This document shows positions 1 to 11,176 of a DNA stretch of 64,000 bases, in pieces. Both the position numbers and the translations under genes were made by a program. The notes beneath the pieces were generated by a model, which worked only from the letters and a program-made list of their open reading frames with translations, ran no database searches and was not told the origin of the DNA. Source of the stretch: Dromaius novaehollandiae (Eukaryota; Chordata; Aves; Casuariiformes; Dromaiidae); NCBI RefSeq assembly GCF_036370855.1, contig NC_088112.1, positions 20,886,469-20,950,468 on the forward strand, in the 5' to 3' direction. How positions within the stretch are numbered: the first letter of the stretch is position 1; each line of letters opens with the position of its first letter.

Positions 1-850
1 AAGACAATTTCTTTAAAATGTGTTAAAAATATCAATGGGCTGCAAATGAGTGCTAACCTCCGAACTAATAATTGCCCTTTCTGGCACCTCCTGATCTGAA
101 ATGTTCTCTATTGCACTGGATAGACGAGGCTCAAGCTGGTCTTTTCATCCAACCGTCACAACATCTAGTCCTAGTGCAATGAAAATCCCCCACTGCATCG
201 AGTGCAATGAGTTTTGCTTGGCTGAAATCCCCCAGAAAGGTGCCACATCTTGACCCAAAGAGAGGGAGAGAGGGAAAGCTCCCGGCTCCCCCGGTAAGTT
301 TTTCCTGATTCCCACGCGTGCTCAGCGAGAAGTCAGCTCGGTACGAAACAACTTCAGAGATGGAGCTCGCTGGCTCTGGCATCCAGCCACTGGCATGTAC
401 GGGGCCTTATCTGGTAGCCAAATCCATCATGCCTTTTTATCCAGTAGCCAAAACTATTGTTTTTTTCCAATAATTTCCAATTTCCTGTAAAATTATTTCA
501 GTTCAGTAACTGCATCACCTTCTTTCCGATTACCTAAATGTTTTTTATTCTCTCATTCTCTCAAGCCAAGGCATTTTCTCAAGCCTGCAATACTTTCCAT
601 GGCTCTGCTTTTAAAATTTTCTTTCCATATCTTTTTTCAATAACCTTTTTTTTTTTTTTAATTGGGACCTAGAAGGGGATGCAGGTCAGTTATAGACCAC
701 GCAAGTCTGAGCTGGCCAAAGACTCTGCAGTATCCAAAGGTGTAGGTGGATTTGCTTTCTTTTTCCCCCCAGAGAGTATATGAAAAAAATATTGCAAGCA
801 TCTGCCATAAACATATAGTTTTAAACAACCGTTTAAACGAACGGTTTATG
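1..850. other. Non-coding, AT-rich
   Basis: No supportable gene. The stretch holds pyrimidine-rich AT sequence with a run of 14 T at 646-659 and a small inverted repeat near 828-848 (AACCGTT / AACGGTT). I see no splice-like structure around an open frame and no recognisable transposon. Confidence 0.6.
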
Positions 851-884
851 CAAACATAAACGCGAGACGTGGCGCAGTTCGGCT

Positions 885-1075
885 GTGGCCCGGGGCCCCG
901 GAGAGCTGGCGCGGCGGCGGCGAGCCCGCGGGAACCGGCACCTCGGCAGCCCCTTTCCCAGATGCTTCACATCTGCCCGGTTTCAGGTCAGTCCTGCACA
1001 GTTTAAGATGGCCAAAAATAACAACCCAACCGATGAGGAGCCTCTCCAAATGATAGACGAGGAGAGTGCAGGCTA
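885..1075 (+). other. CpG-dense patch followed by a 22-codon ATG frame (probably not a gene)
   Basis: A short GGC/GCG-rich patch (about 885-950) precedes an ATG at about 1008. That ATG has a good start context (A at -3, G at +4) and opens 22 codons, ending at TAG near 1075. The peptide is acidic and hydrophilic. An acceptor-like TTTCAG lies just upstream, near 985. The frame is too short to be convincing on its own. It could be the 5' part of an unannotated transcript or chance. Confidence 0.12.
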
Positions 1076-1364
1076 GGAGCACTTGTTTCTCCTCCCGGAC
1101 CCCACGGAGGACACTGAAACTAATGAAAACTAGTGGTTGCACTGGAAGATGTGGCTGAAGGAAACAAGATCCAACCACTTTTGTCACGACCTAAATCACG
1201 AGGGCGATGGAGGGCTGCGCGGACGGCAACACTTTAACAACTCATTTCCATTTTAATAGACAAAATTCTGACTCTGCTGCTAAAGCGTTATATTTTGAGC
1301 ACGTCAGCCTCCGATTTGCCCACGGGCGTTCTCCATTCACCGCGGACTTTCCTGTGTCCTTCAA

Positions 1365-1645
1365 GCCGGGAAGCGCACGGCCGGGAAGAGCACAGCAATC
1401 CGGGGATGCACGTCTCGGTCTCGGCTGCGGGCGTCCAGCCGGGTGTCTCGTGGGCTTTGCAGGGCAGCAGAAAAGCCGGCGTAGCACAGCTGGAGCAAAA
1501 CATCGCGGCCGAAGCCGCAAGTTAAATGAGCCGAGCAGCCGCTGCTGAAGGGTCCCTCGTGCCGGGGCTGCGGCGGCGGCCGCTCCGGCAGCATCCCGTG
1601 GGCACCGCGGTGCATCCCAGCATCGCCGCTCTCGCCAGAAGCCAG
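1365..1645. promoter_or_regulatory. Orphan CpG-island-like segment
   Basis: This is one of the densest CpG stretches in the left half. By eye it holds roughly 30 CpG dinucleotides in under 300 bases, including a GCGGCGGCGGCCGC core near 1571. Vertebrate CpG islands usually mark unmethylated promoters or enhancers. No first exon can be recognised beside it, so I call it an orphan CpG island. CpG-rich shadow frames on both strands here are composition effects. Confidence 0.4.
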
Positions 1646-1719
1646 GTCGTTCATCTCAGACAGACGACGTGATTTCCAGCACTGAAACAGAAACGGGAAA
1701 ACATGCAATGGAAAAAAAA

Positions 1720-4353
1720 CAAACCAACCATCTGTTTTGTCTCAAGAGGCCTCCTCTTGTAATGCTTATACGTGTGAACTTTCCCCCTTTTTTATAAAAT
1801 ATATAAAAGTATTTTTAATACATCAACCTTAGCAGCGAATTGTACCAGCACCGTAGTAGTGTGCAGCATTTGAAATACATTTGCATTTGCTCTGATGTGT
1901 TGTACAGTGCGTCTGCAGTAGCACCCGGTGTAACAGAGAGGGGTAAAGGAGCTGCCCATGCAGGCGGTCTCTAACGATATTGTAAATGCTCTTTTTCTGC
2001 AGATTTTGCAATAAAACTTGACAAACTCATCCTGACATTCTCTGTCATGTGCTTTGTTGCTAGGATGACTGGTGACAGGAGATGTCCCCTTTGCACCGGA
2101 CATATGCTAGGCTGCAACGTATGGCGCTTTAAAATGCATACGCGCACACGTGCGGTAACTCCGTGCCGGGCAGCAGAGCCTCTCCATGCTGGCCCTACGA
2201 AACCAAGCGGGTTGGATCACGCGAGTGCCTGTTTTCCCCGTGCACGGGGTACCATGGCGCTACATTTTTATAGTTAAGATCAGTCCGCTATTTCTGCATA
2301 TTTAATTTATAATTACAATTTTGTTCTGGAAAAAAAAAATGACTTTGTCTTCGCACGGAGCTGTTGTAGCACTACGACACAGATGGCTGATTATCGAAAT
2401 GTCTAATAGCATCTTTGTAATAGTGTTACGGCAAAAAAAAAAAAAAAACCCTTTTGACAAGCATTATTTGCAGAAACAAATTCCATTTAATTAAGACATG
2501 CAGCCTGCGCTGAAGGACATCCTGGCTTGTCGACAGCATTAGCTGCGGCAGATACTGCTGGAGGTTATGCTTTGCATTAGGCCTGAATGGTGAAGGACAA
2601 GAGCTTGCTGAAGGATTTCCTAAGTTTTCCTGTGTCGCAAGTCTAAGCTGGTCATTTTTACTTCTTTCTTTCTTTGTGCTGCGCCCGCGGGCTCGGCCCC
2701 GGCGGTTGCTCCGTGCCCATGGGTCGTGGAGCTGCGCTGGTGCCAGGGACGAGCGGAGCTGGTGGATGCGTGTTGTGTAGCCTATAGGGTAAAACCAAAG
2801 GCTTTACGAGTGCATATCATGCTTGGCTTTCTTATTTTGTTGAGTCCAGCTAGAGCAATCAGATGGGTCACTGTCCCCATCACCTGGAAAAAATCACATA
2901 GTCCAGAAGAAAGGTCCGAGAACGTTAAGAAATTTAATACAACATTACTGTGATTCTTTAATAGATCAGGACACGTTAAATCATTTCCAGTAACGTTTTT
3001 TTTTTTAAAAAAAAATCCTGTTTTTCCTTATGTATTTGTTTGTTTTCCTGAAGATAAATTAAACCAAAGCATGAAATGGTTCGTGGGAGACAGTAAAGCT
3101 TTGCAGGACGAAGCTCAACACGTGCTGGAGATTTCGACCGTGCAGGGCTCACTGCAGAGACGGTCCCGCAGGCAGCAGAATAAAGCACTACGAGTGTCCT
3201 ACCGCACACTGGTAATGACAGATGTCCAAAAGCCATGGGCTCAGCACTGGGTCCTCTAGGAGCTGGAGGGCAGGTGGAGCAAGGCAAAGTCCTGGAAGCC
3301 TCCGTCCTCCACCAGCACCCTTGGTGTAGCAGGAGAAAGGACTATGGCAGCCCTCATATCCGAGCTGCACCATGCATTCCTGCATTTCCTTAGAAAGTTT
3401 AACCCCTGCTGAGTCAAACTAAAAACCAAACCAGGGAACAAGCAACAGTTCAAGTTTGGCATCTGCCACTCTGCTCTGTGCATCAAACGCAGATGTCCTT
3501 CCACCTTCTGCCCCTCTGGGCAATACTTCATGGCACTGAACTGTCTTCCATTCTCCGTGCAGTGTCGAGTACAAACAGGATCACAGTCCTGACCAGCTAC
3601 TGGCATAAAAATAATTGGAAGGCGCGATGGTTTTCTCAGTATGAATCGATCAATAGAAATACCGGATTTGCCAATATTTTAGGTGTTGGTTTAGGAAGTT
3701 CATTTGCAGAGAGAAAAAAAAAGCAGAAGACCATTTCTACCTGCTGCCCTTATGATGGCCGTTAACACTATTAATAAGCCAGTCTCTAATGGCTTCAATC
3801 TTATCTATGGGGAGTTACATGCTTAATTGCCATTAAAGATGGCACTTTCCGTTGCAAGGTGGATAAATCCCTGCTGAGGTGGGAGGCAAACGGTCTCCTC
3901 CTTTCAGGCGGTGCTGGCTGCCCTGCTGCCCGGGGCGGCCCTGGCCAGCCCGGGGGCTGGATCGGCCCACGGAAAGTGCTTCTGAGTAGAAAGGTCAGGA
4001 GCTGCAGCATCAACTTGTAATTAATTGTGAAAAGAAAAGTTCAAATCACCACGCCTGGTTTTTCTGAAGATGCTTTATGGTCACTACACGGGTTTAAAGG
4101 CAAGAGGTAACTGGGACATGAGGTTTCATCTTCCTGCTGTGACACATAGCGCTAATGAAACAGCATCAGTTCAGTGAAGAGGATCTTTAAATCTTCATTA
4201 AACTCGTCATTCCCATAACAAATATTCACAACCTAACAAATAATCCCTTAGAAAACACAGTTTTTTAAAGAAATCCAATAGCTGCCAGTGCCTTGGTAAG
4301 AAAACTGGCCATTGTTTTTAATGGAAGAAGCATGGTATGGGAAAAATTGTGGA
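1720..4353. other. Non-coding, nothing recognised
   Basis: The stretch holds a run of 16 A at 2433-2448, an A/T-rich spot near 2997-3012, an octamer-like ATTTGCAT near 1880 and AT-rich blocks. All open frames are short and overlap on both strands without codon-like behaviour. I find no transposon similarity. Confidence 0.55.
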
Positions 4354-4354
4354 G

Positions 4355-4409
<55 letters not shown>

Positions 4410-4416
4410 TATATTT
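4354..4416. repeat. Compound TA/CA microsatellite
   Basis: An alternating AT tract, with one interruption (ATACAT) near 4366, runs into a CA tract and ends in ATATAT. Dinucleotide arrays of this kind are typical vertebrate microsatellites and are often length-polymorphic. Open frames crossing it (runs of Ile-Tyr or Thr-His) are artefacts of the repeat. Confidence 0.95.
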
Positions 4417-7400
4417 TTGAGGTCTTCGTGGGTAAATTTGGAGTTATTTAATCCATTGCACTCCCAGTTCTGCACACAGACTAATTCTGCTGTGACTGTT
4501 GCTTTCAGCTTGGCAGAGAGGTGGTGAGGGCGCATTCCCGAAAGGATGAATCGATTTTCGGTTAAAACTGGGATGGGGGATGACCAATGGCTTCTAAACC
4601 GAGGTAGGGAGCAGAAAGTGCTCAGACACATGAAATTTTTAAAAATATTTGTATCAGATGCAGAGGTTTGTCCTCAAGGCAGTTGTCCTGCTTTTGGTAG
4701 GACAGCAGAGCTGTATTATTTGTGGGTCGGAGATGACAGCCAGCACGGGAAGGCAAACCCGGCCGGGGTTACATGGCACAGACTGGGGTTACGTTTAGTC
4801 CTTGTCTCCTCTAAGGGATGCCCTCTGGTCCAGGATCATTAGTTAGACAAAGCTATATATAAACAGAAATAAATACACACATATATAAATAAATTACTAT
4901 GGCATCTGGAAGTGCTGCAGTTGCAGCCTATACAGATTACACATATGCATAATAATTAAATCTCACCTAATAGGTATATATCTTTACTCCCTAAACCAGC
5001 CTCAGCAGTTCCCCTCCCTTCCGACGCCCTTTCAGACATGATCCCTCCCCAGCTTTTTCCCTCCTGGGATAAAGCTTGATAAACCGAAAGGCCGAAGCTC
5101 GCGGGATGCTCCCTGCCCTGAAAGCGCGCGGGGAAGGCGGGCGAGGGGAGGTGGGTGCTCACCACGTCGCCCCAACCCGCCACGGCCTCCTCACGCCCTT
5201 CGGCATCACGCCTCCCCGACCGACGCTCAGGGCATATGTATGTTTAGTAACGTATTATTAATGATAGATAATTAAATATAATAATAGTTAAACTTCACAC
5301 TTTGCCTTTCTGGACTCCCGCGGGCAGCCCAACACAGCAGGCAACACGTAACCGCCCGCATCGCGTTGCTTTGCAGCATAGCGTATCCCACGTATCCCAC
5401 GCAACTTGTCTTTCTAATTTGCGTTTTCTACCTGCGCTCTCACCCTTTCCAGCCTCACACGCAGCTGTAGCAAGTCCCCCTCCGGTCGCCATGTACTGAT
5501 GTCGCCAAAATCGAGCTGCTCCCGAAGGAAGGGTCCCCAAAGCGGCGCGGAGGCGTGCAAAGGGCCAGGCGGAGGTCCTTGCCTCCCGACAGCGGAAAGC
5601 ACAGTGAGCATCATTCACGGCAATAAATACAGACGTGCTCCGAAAGGCCTTAACCGATCAAGGCATAAACATAAATATTGGTTATGAAAAATGCCCAGAG
5701 GCTGTGGATATCGATGGAAGCACCGTGGTGCCCGCAGGGAGGGGTCCTGCTGCCAGTGGTGCCATCACCCCCAGCCCAGCTGGTCACCGGCCCCGACTCC
5801 ACCACCTTGGTTTGGTGCTGCCCAAAGAGGCCCCATGGGCCCCACGGGACAGAAAACCTGGGCTTGTGGCTCCCCTTTTGCAGGTCTCACTGCATCGGCT
5901 TGATGGATGAGTGCATGAAAAAAGGAGCGAGAAGAAATAAGGAAATTCTGGTAGAGATAAGTAGGATTTACAATGCTGTCATCTCTGGCAACTTTGGCTT
6001 CTCAATTCATTAAAAGTCCAGACAAATTAGATGTTTGGATTCATTTAAAATAATTTCTCCTCTTTGACCTAGCTTAATTTATCATTTTACTTCCTTCTGC
6101 TGTGCTTAGAGAAGCTGCTGTTTAAGTGAACCCAGCGGAATATATGAGTGAAATATTAAGCAGTTATCATCAACAACGGGGTACATTAAAACCCAGCACC
6201 AGAGCTTTCCCTCAGCTATTTCTGCCAAGCCACACACAAAGTAGTCTCCTACAGATGTAGGATTTCTGTTTCTTGCTGCATTAAAGCTGCAGTGCCTCGT
6301 AGCAGTGTTTTCACAGCTCCTACATGTATCTCTGGGATTCAGCTGCGAGTCCCTGCCGAGCAGCACAGCAGCAAAGGGGGAGCCTTCAGCAGTCCTCAGC
6401 ATCATTCAATCCTGGTCCAAAGACACTTTTTCAATAAAATCTTCCTGTGTTTATATTTCTGCCATTTTGTGTAATTTTTGTAATTTTATGCATTTTTATG
6501 AATTGCTGCATTCTAGTGATGAAACGTGCTATTCATAATGTTCTACATGCAAACTTATTAACAAAGCAGCGGCTGGATATCACCACGCATCCCCCAGGCG
6601 TGGAGATCTCGCATTTCTGACGTGGGTTTGTGCAGACGTCAGCACCGGGCAGCCCGCAGGAGCCTGTGCCCCCCGTCCAGGCTGGCACACAGCCCAGGGG
6701 TAGGGCACGCTTTACACCACCTTTCCACCAGAAATGGCATCAGCGAAGGCTGCTTAAGTTACGTTTATATGCCAGGTTTAAGCAAAGACGTAAGGACTCC
6801 TGTACGACAGCGCTAAGCGTTGAGACCTTCTTTGTAGATGGCATTTATGAACGGAGTCGTCAAGTGGAGGGGGGAGAAGAAACAAGGCCAAAAGATACAG
6901 GACTCCCCCAACAGCATGAGTGAACTGGGGACAGAATGGAGTAAACCAGTAAAAGCAATGCAATTGCTAAGTAAAGGTCATGATACCACTTGGCCACGGT
7001 GCTTTCTGCAGGACACAAAAACATAAAAACTCCAAAGCGCACCAAAAGCTAACATCTGCAATGAGCCCGTCCTTCCATAAGTATCTAACCTACACTGCAC
7101 TAACATAATCACAGAAGATTTCTTCTGGGATGTTTCTCCACTAGATGCCAATAAAAACCATTACTGTGACCTAATGATAACAGAGCACATACATACGCGC
7201 CCTGCATCTGAAAGCAATCTGGCACCTCCGTCCAAAGCACGAAGGATAAGTGCAATAACGCAGAAAAGAAAAAATTATGCATTTATGCTGTGCTGCAGTA
7301 AGACCCCCAGCCTCCCACGCTCATCGTCTGCGGGGCAGGATCACAGTTGGGGACCCAAAGGGAAAGAAGTTTTATGCAAGACATAATAGGGCTTCAAAGG

Positions 7401-7452
7401 TAAGATGACTGGCAGATTAGATCACTTCCTTAGTGCTGTGTTCAGTACATAC
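4417..7452. other. Non-coding with alternating AT-rich and CpG-rich patches
   Basis: Contains an AT-rich stretch at about 4850-4975, a CpG-rich patch at about 5090-5230, and a block rich in TAAT-type homeodomain core motifs at about 5235-5290. No gene is supported. Overlapping frames at 5295-6013 on both strands are GC-driven shadows. Confidence 0.5.
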
Positions 7453-7484
<32 letters not shown>

Positions 7485-7485
7485 A
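7453..7485. repeat. GT microsatellite with GTAT tail
   Basis: Eleven GT units are followed by about three GTAT units, then AT-rich sequence. This is a simple vertebrate microsatellite. Confidence 0.95.
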
Positions 7486-10400
7486 TTTAAAATAATATTA
7501 TAAAATATAATCAAGTGGCGCTCTGAAGATGACACGGCTTTCCCTGGCATTTCGTAGAGTCAGGACGCAGTGGGAGGCACAGGAGAGTCTTTCCCCTACG
7601 ACACCAACGTCTGCGATGCACCAGTACTGCAGTGTCAGCCCGGCCGTATCAGTAGCTTTTTACAGAAGTCTTAATTTAAATGTAAGCTTTTGCTGGTCGT
7701 GGTCTCAGGTTTCCCAGGTGACTGAGGCTGACTCTTGGTGCCAAGGCTACGACCTGCCGACTGTCCACGGGGGCGTCCAGGGGACCTTTCCACGTGGTCT
7801 GATTTGACCTCTGCCCGTAATCCATGCTGCTCTCTTTGGAAAGAAAAGGGAAAATTTCTGGCAAGGGAAAATCCCCGGACCAGAGGGGCACGACCGCGTT
7901 GAGGACGTCACAGCAGACCTGGGCTCTCATCAGCAGAGCAGGCTGCCAGGAGCAGGAGGACTCTGCAAGGGGACAGGGATAAAGCACACAGGGCAATAGG
8001 TAACCGCAGAAAAATATATATAAATGGAAAGCCTAATGCAATGAGTTTTCCCTGGTGAGACTGTTTCGGCCACGTTTAGATGTGTCTCTATGTGAGCAGC
8101 GGTTTCTGTTCGTAGTCAGTAGCTGTTTGGCCATCAGAAGGGGAACCTCTGGCATATGGGCTTGTAACGTAATAATACATGCGCAATATCTGAAGATCGA
8201 GGTTATCTCTCTATTAAATTAGATAACAAGTAATTAGATAATTCTAATTTACTTTATGAATCTTTTAAAGAGTAAACTGCTTATGGGCAGCTAATGCAAT
8301 AAACTTACTTTATAAGCAGAGAGAAACATCTGTTACGATGAGGAGTCTGCAGCACATATTAGGATTCTGTGCGTGCCCGGCAGTAGTTAGAGTAAATGTA
8401 TCATTAAGTTAGTATCCTTTCCCATTCAAAGCACACTTTTCAAGATTTATATACTGCAGACGATAAGATAACAGGAGACTCATCTTGCACTCGCCTAGTC
8501 TTGCATTCACCCCACGGCCCACAGCAAGATAACGCTAACAAAAATGCAAGACAAAGCATGAAAAGCACGAAGTCACTTCCACTCATGAGAAAGGAAATAT
8601 AATTGCAGCCCCACACATACGAAGGCAGCAGCTATGCTAAAAGGGGATTACTAAGGCCACAACATCAAGCGCTCAGAGATCGAGCAAGTTGCTGGTACAT
8701 CCTTCCTTGTACGTTTGTCGCTGTCAGAGATGCAATTGCAGGGAATGGCCCAGGCCACAGCCTGCACAGTGTGGGCAAAATCTTTGATTAATCTGACTTC
8801 TAAAAAGCTAAAATACCTTGTCTGAATAGGTGAAAAAATGCAAGGTTTTTTTTTCCAAAAGTTTTTAAACTCACCAAATTAGGCAAATAGGTGGAGGAGA
8901 AAGGAACATTCTTGATGCAGGAAACTGCTCTTGTGATGGATGTGACATGCCTGTGCCAGAGCCGAAGGCAAAAGCATCCTTTATAGCACCCCAAACCAAA
9001 TGCTTTTACCCTGGAAGTCCAGACAGTGCTGTGCTTACCTGCTGCAAGTCTAAAAGACCCTGTTATCATTTTTACAAAAACATTACAAGCCACAGGGACT
9101 AGTGATCAGGAGTGACTAGCAATTTCTTAGGTGCCCCCAATGTTTGATGTGCACAGTGTGAGTGGAACCTGATTTTTTGAGGATGGATGCATTCTTGCCA
9201 CTGATACAGCTTGTCTATATTTGTAATTGAACTGACGGCACAATACCAAAAATAAAACCAAATCAGCCCAGCAATGCTGCTGTGCATCTGAGCAGTAACA
9301 GCAAACCACACTGTCCCTTCAGGCAGACGTGCACAGTGCTGAAGATAGCTCATGATGTCATTTATGTGAAATAAAATAAGTGCATGGATGGTTTGTGTCA
9401 ACACGTCCTGAAACAGTGCACACAGCAGCAGAGACTCTAGAAGTTTTTCTTCTTGACACCCAGCAAGGCCAAGCTGAGCCCGTACCTGTGTCCAAAGCTA
9501 GAACCGCAATCCCGAGTGCAGATACAGCCGTGCAGAAGCACACCTGCAGCCATGAATCTCTGGGAAGATTAAAGGCTTTGGGCAGAATGAACTTGAACAG
9601 CATAAAACAAAATAAATAAGTGCATAAGCCACATCACAGTCACCTACACAACAAAATCCCATCCAAAGACTTTGTATACAGCAGAAAAATCCAGCAGAGA
9701 GAGCTGTCTTACCCTTCGTAACTGAGCTATTTGGAGCTACCAACCATGCTCTTGAGAAGATGCAGTTGAAGCTCTTGCTCCTGGAGGCAGTTCTTCACCC
9801 CGCGAGGTATGCGCTGTGCTGGGACAGCGACACGGCGCGATGGGTGGCACAGCAGTGACCGTGGCAATGATACTAGTACAGGGTTACTGGGTTAACACAT
9901 AGATGCTTGAGCTACCTGCACCTTAGATGCAGAGTGCAAGGCCCTGTGGTGTCCAGGAAAGCAGGAAACAAAGCACTGAACTGCTGAAAAGACCCGTTTT
10001 TTTTTTTTGCGCCTCCTGAAGATACTTCCATCCCAGGACAGACTGATTGATATGGAAGGTCCCGAGGTCTTTGAGCACTTGTCTCTTCTGCTGCAGCCTG
10101 CCTGCATCGCTGCCTTCTGGCGATGCCCCGTGGAGGCAGACTGGAGACGCCGTCAAAAAGAGCTTCGCCTCTCGCCTGCCGGTCTCCAAAGGAAAGTCTC
10201 CAAGCGGAGAGCTAGGCCAGCGTTTCAGCATGCCTTAGGTAGGAACCAGAGGAGCGTTTTAATCTCATAGTTCTCCTGGTCTCCTCTTCCCAAGAAAACA
10301 AGCAAACCAAAATCAGAGAAAAATCAGCCGCACACACTCCGGAGAAGGACGGAATCTGCCTCTACAGAGGGAGATTTCTAGATCAATCTCATTTATCACG

Positions 10401-11026
10401 CACCGTTTTTTAAGTAAATATTCATGATATATAAATGCTAGTGACACTTTAATATTCTGGTTAGCATGGTACAGCTATTCTTCTGCCTAGATAGTGGTGT
10501 AAGTCACGTTGTTTGGACTAGCGTTACTGAAACACGTTGTACTGACCACGACTGCATTTGTGCAGGTCAGAAGCACATCTGAAAGGCAGCTTACGTGACA
10601 ATCGAGTATCAATTTTTAGGTCGAGTGAGTGCAATGAGTATTGAAATAAAAAGAAATACTAACCAGGCACCAACAGCAAAAAAAACAGAATTATTTTGGC
10701 CACAGCAGTTTCTAATGAAACAAAACAGAACAAAATATTCAATGGCTGCACAGATATTACTTAAAGTAGGAAAAAAACCATGAAAGATTGGAATCTTGGT
10801 TGATTTTATTTTTGAATAGCAAAATTAATAGTTCATTTGCCAGGGCACTGCTCATATCTCACGTCTAAAAAAATTAACTAAAGGAGCTCTTAGCCAAGGT
10901 CTGATTCAAAACACTTCAGCCCAGGTGCAGCTCTGCGCTCGAGCCTAAACCCACGCATACTGGAAAATACATAATCTCCTGAATGCTAGGCACGAGGTCA
11001 CATCCCCATGGCTAGAAGGGAAGGGG
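7486..11026. other. Non-coding stretch, possible regulatory blocks
   Basis: No gene recognised. AT-rich blocks at about 8160-8310 and 10380-10640 stand out from mixed-composition flanks. A 12-T run lies at 9997-10008. Frames near 8800-10270 show no known domain, and many begin at non-ATG codons. Confidence 0.5.
8161..8310. promoter_or_regulatory. AT-rich block with clustered homeodomain and GATA motifs (candidate enhancer)
   Basis: TAATTA at 8231-8236 sits between GATAA motifs at about 8222 and 8237, with further TAAT and ATTA cores and a GGTTATCT (GATAA on the minus strand) at about 8201. Dense motifs of this kind are common in conserved non-coding enhancers of developmental genes. They also arise by chance in AT-rich DNA, so without an alignment this is only a candidate. 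Confidence 0.22.
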
Positions 11027-11176
11027 ATCACAGAGGGTTGGGGCTGGAGGCATCTCTGGAGGTGGCCTGGTCCAAGCCCTGCTCCAGCCGGGTCAGGTTG
11101 CCCAGGGCCGTGCCCAGGCGGAGGTTGAGTCTCTCCAAGGATGGAGACCCACAGCCTCCCTGGGCGACCCTTTCGG
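11027..11176 (-). mobile_element. CR1 LINE 3'-region fragment
   Basis: The plus strand reads as the reverse complement of the familiar CR1 3' end. It has an ATCACAGA-like start, GGTTGG, a CTCTGGAGGTGGCCTGGTCC block, CAGGTTGCCCAGGGCC, CTCCAAGGATGGAGA, and CACAGCCTCCCTGGGC. The element is therefore on the minus strand and truncated at its 5' side, as most CR1 copies are. The terminal ATTCTATGA-type repeats are not evident. CR1 is the dominant LINE family of birds and other sauropsids and is the best taxonomic clue in the window. Divergence from the remembered consensus is moderate, so it is not a young insertion. Confidence 0.85.
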
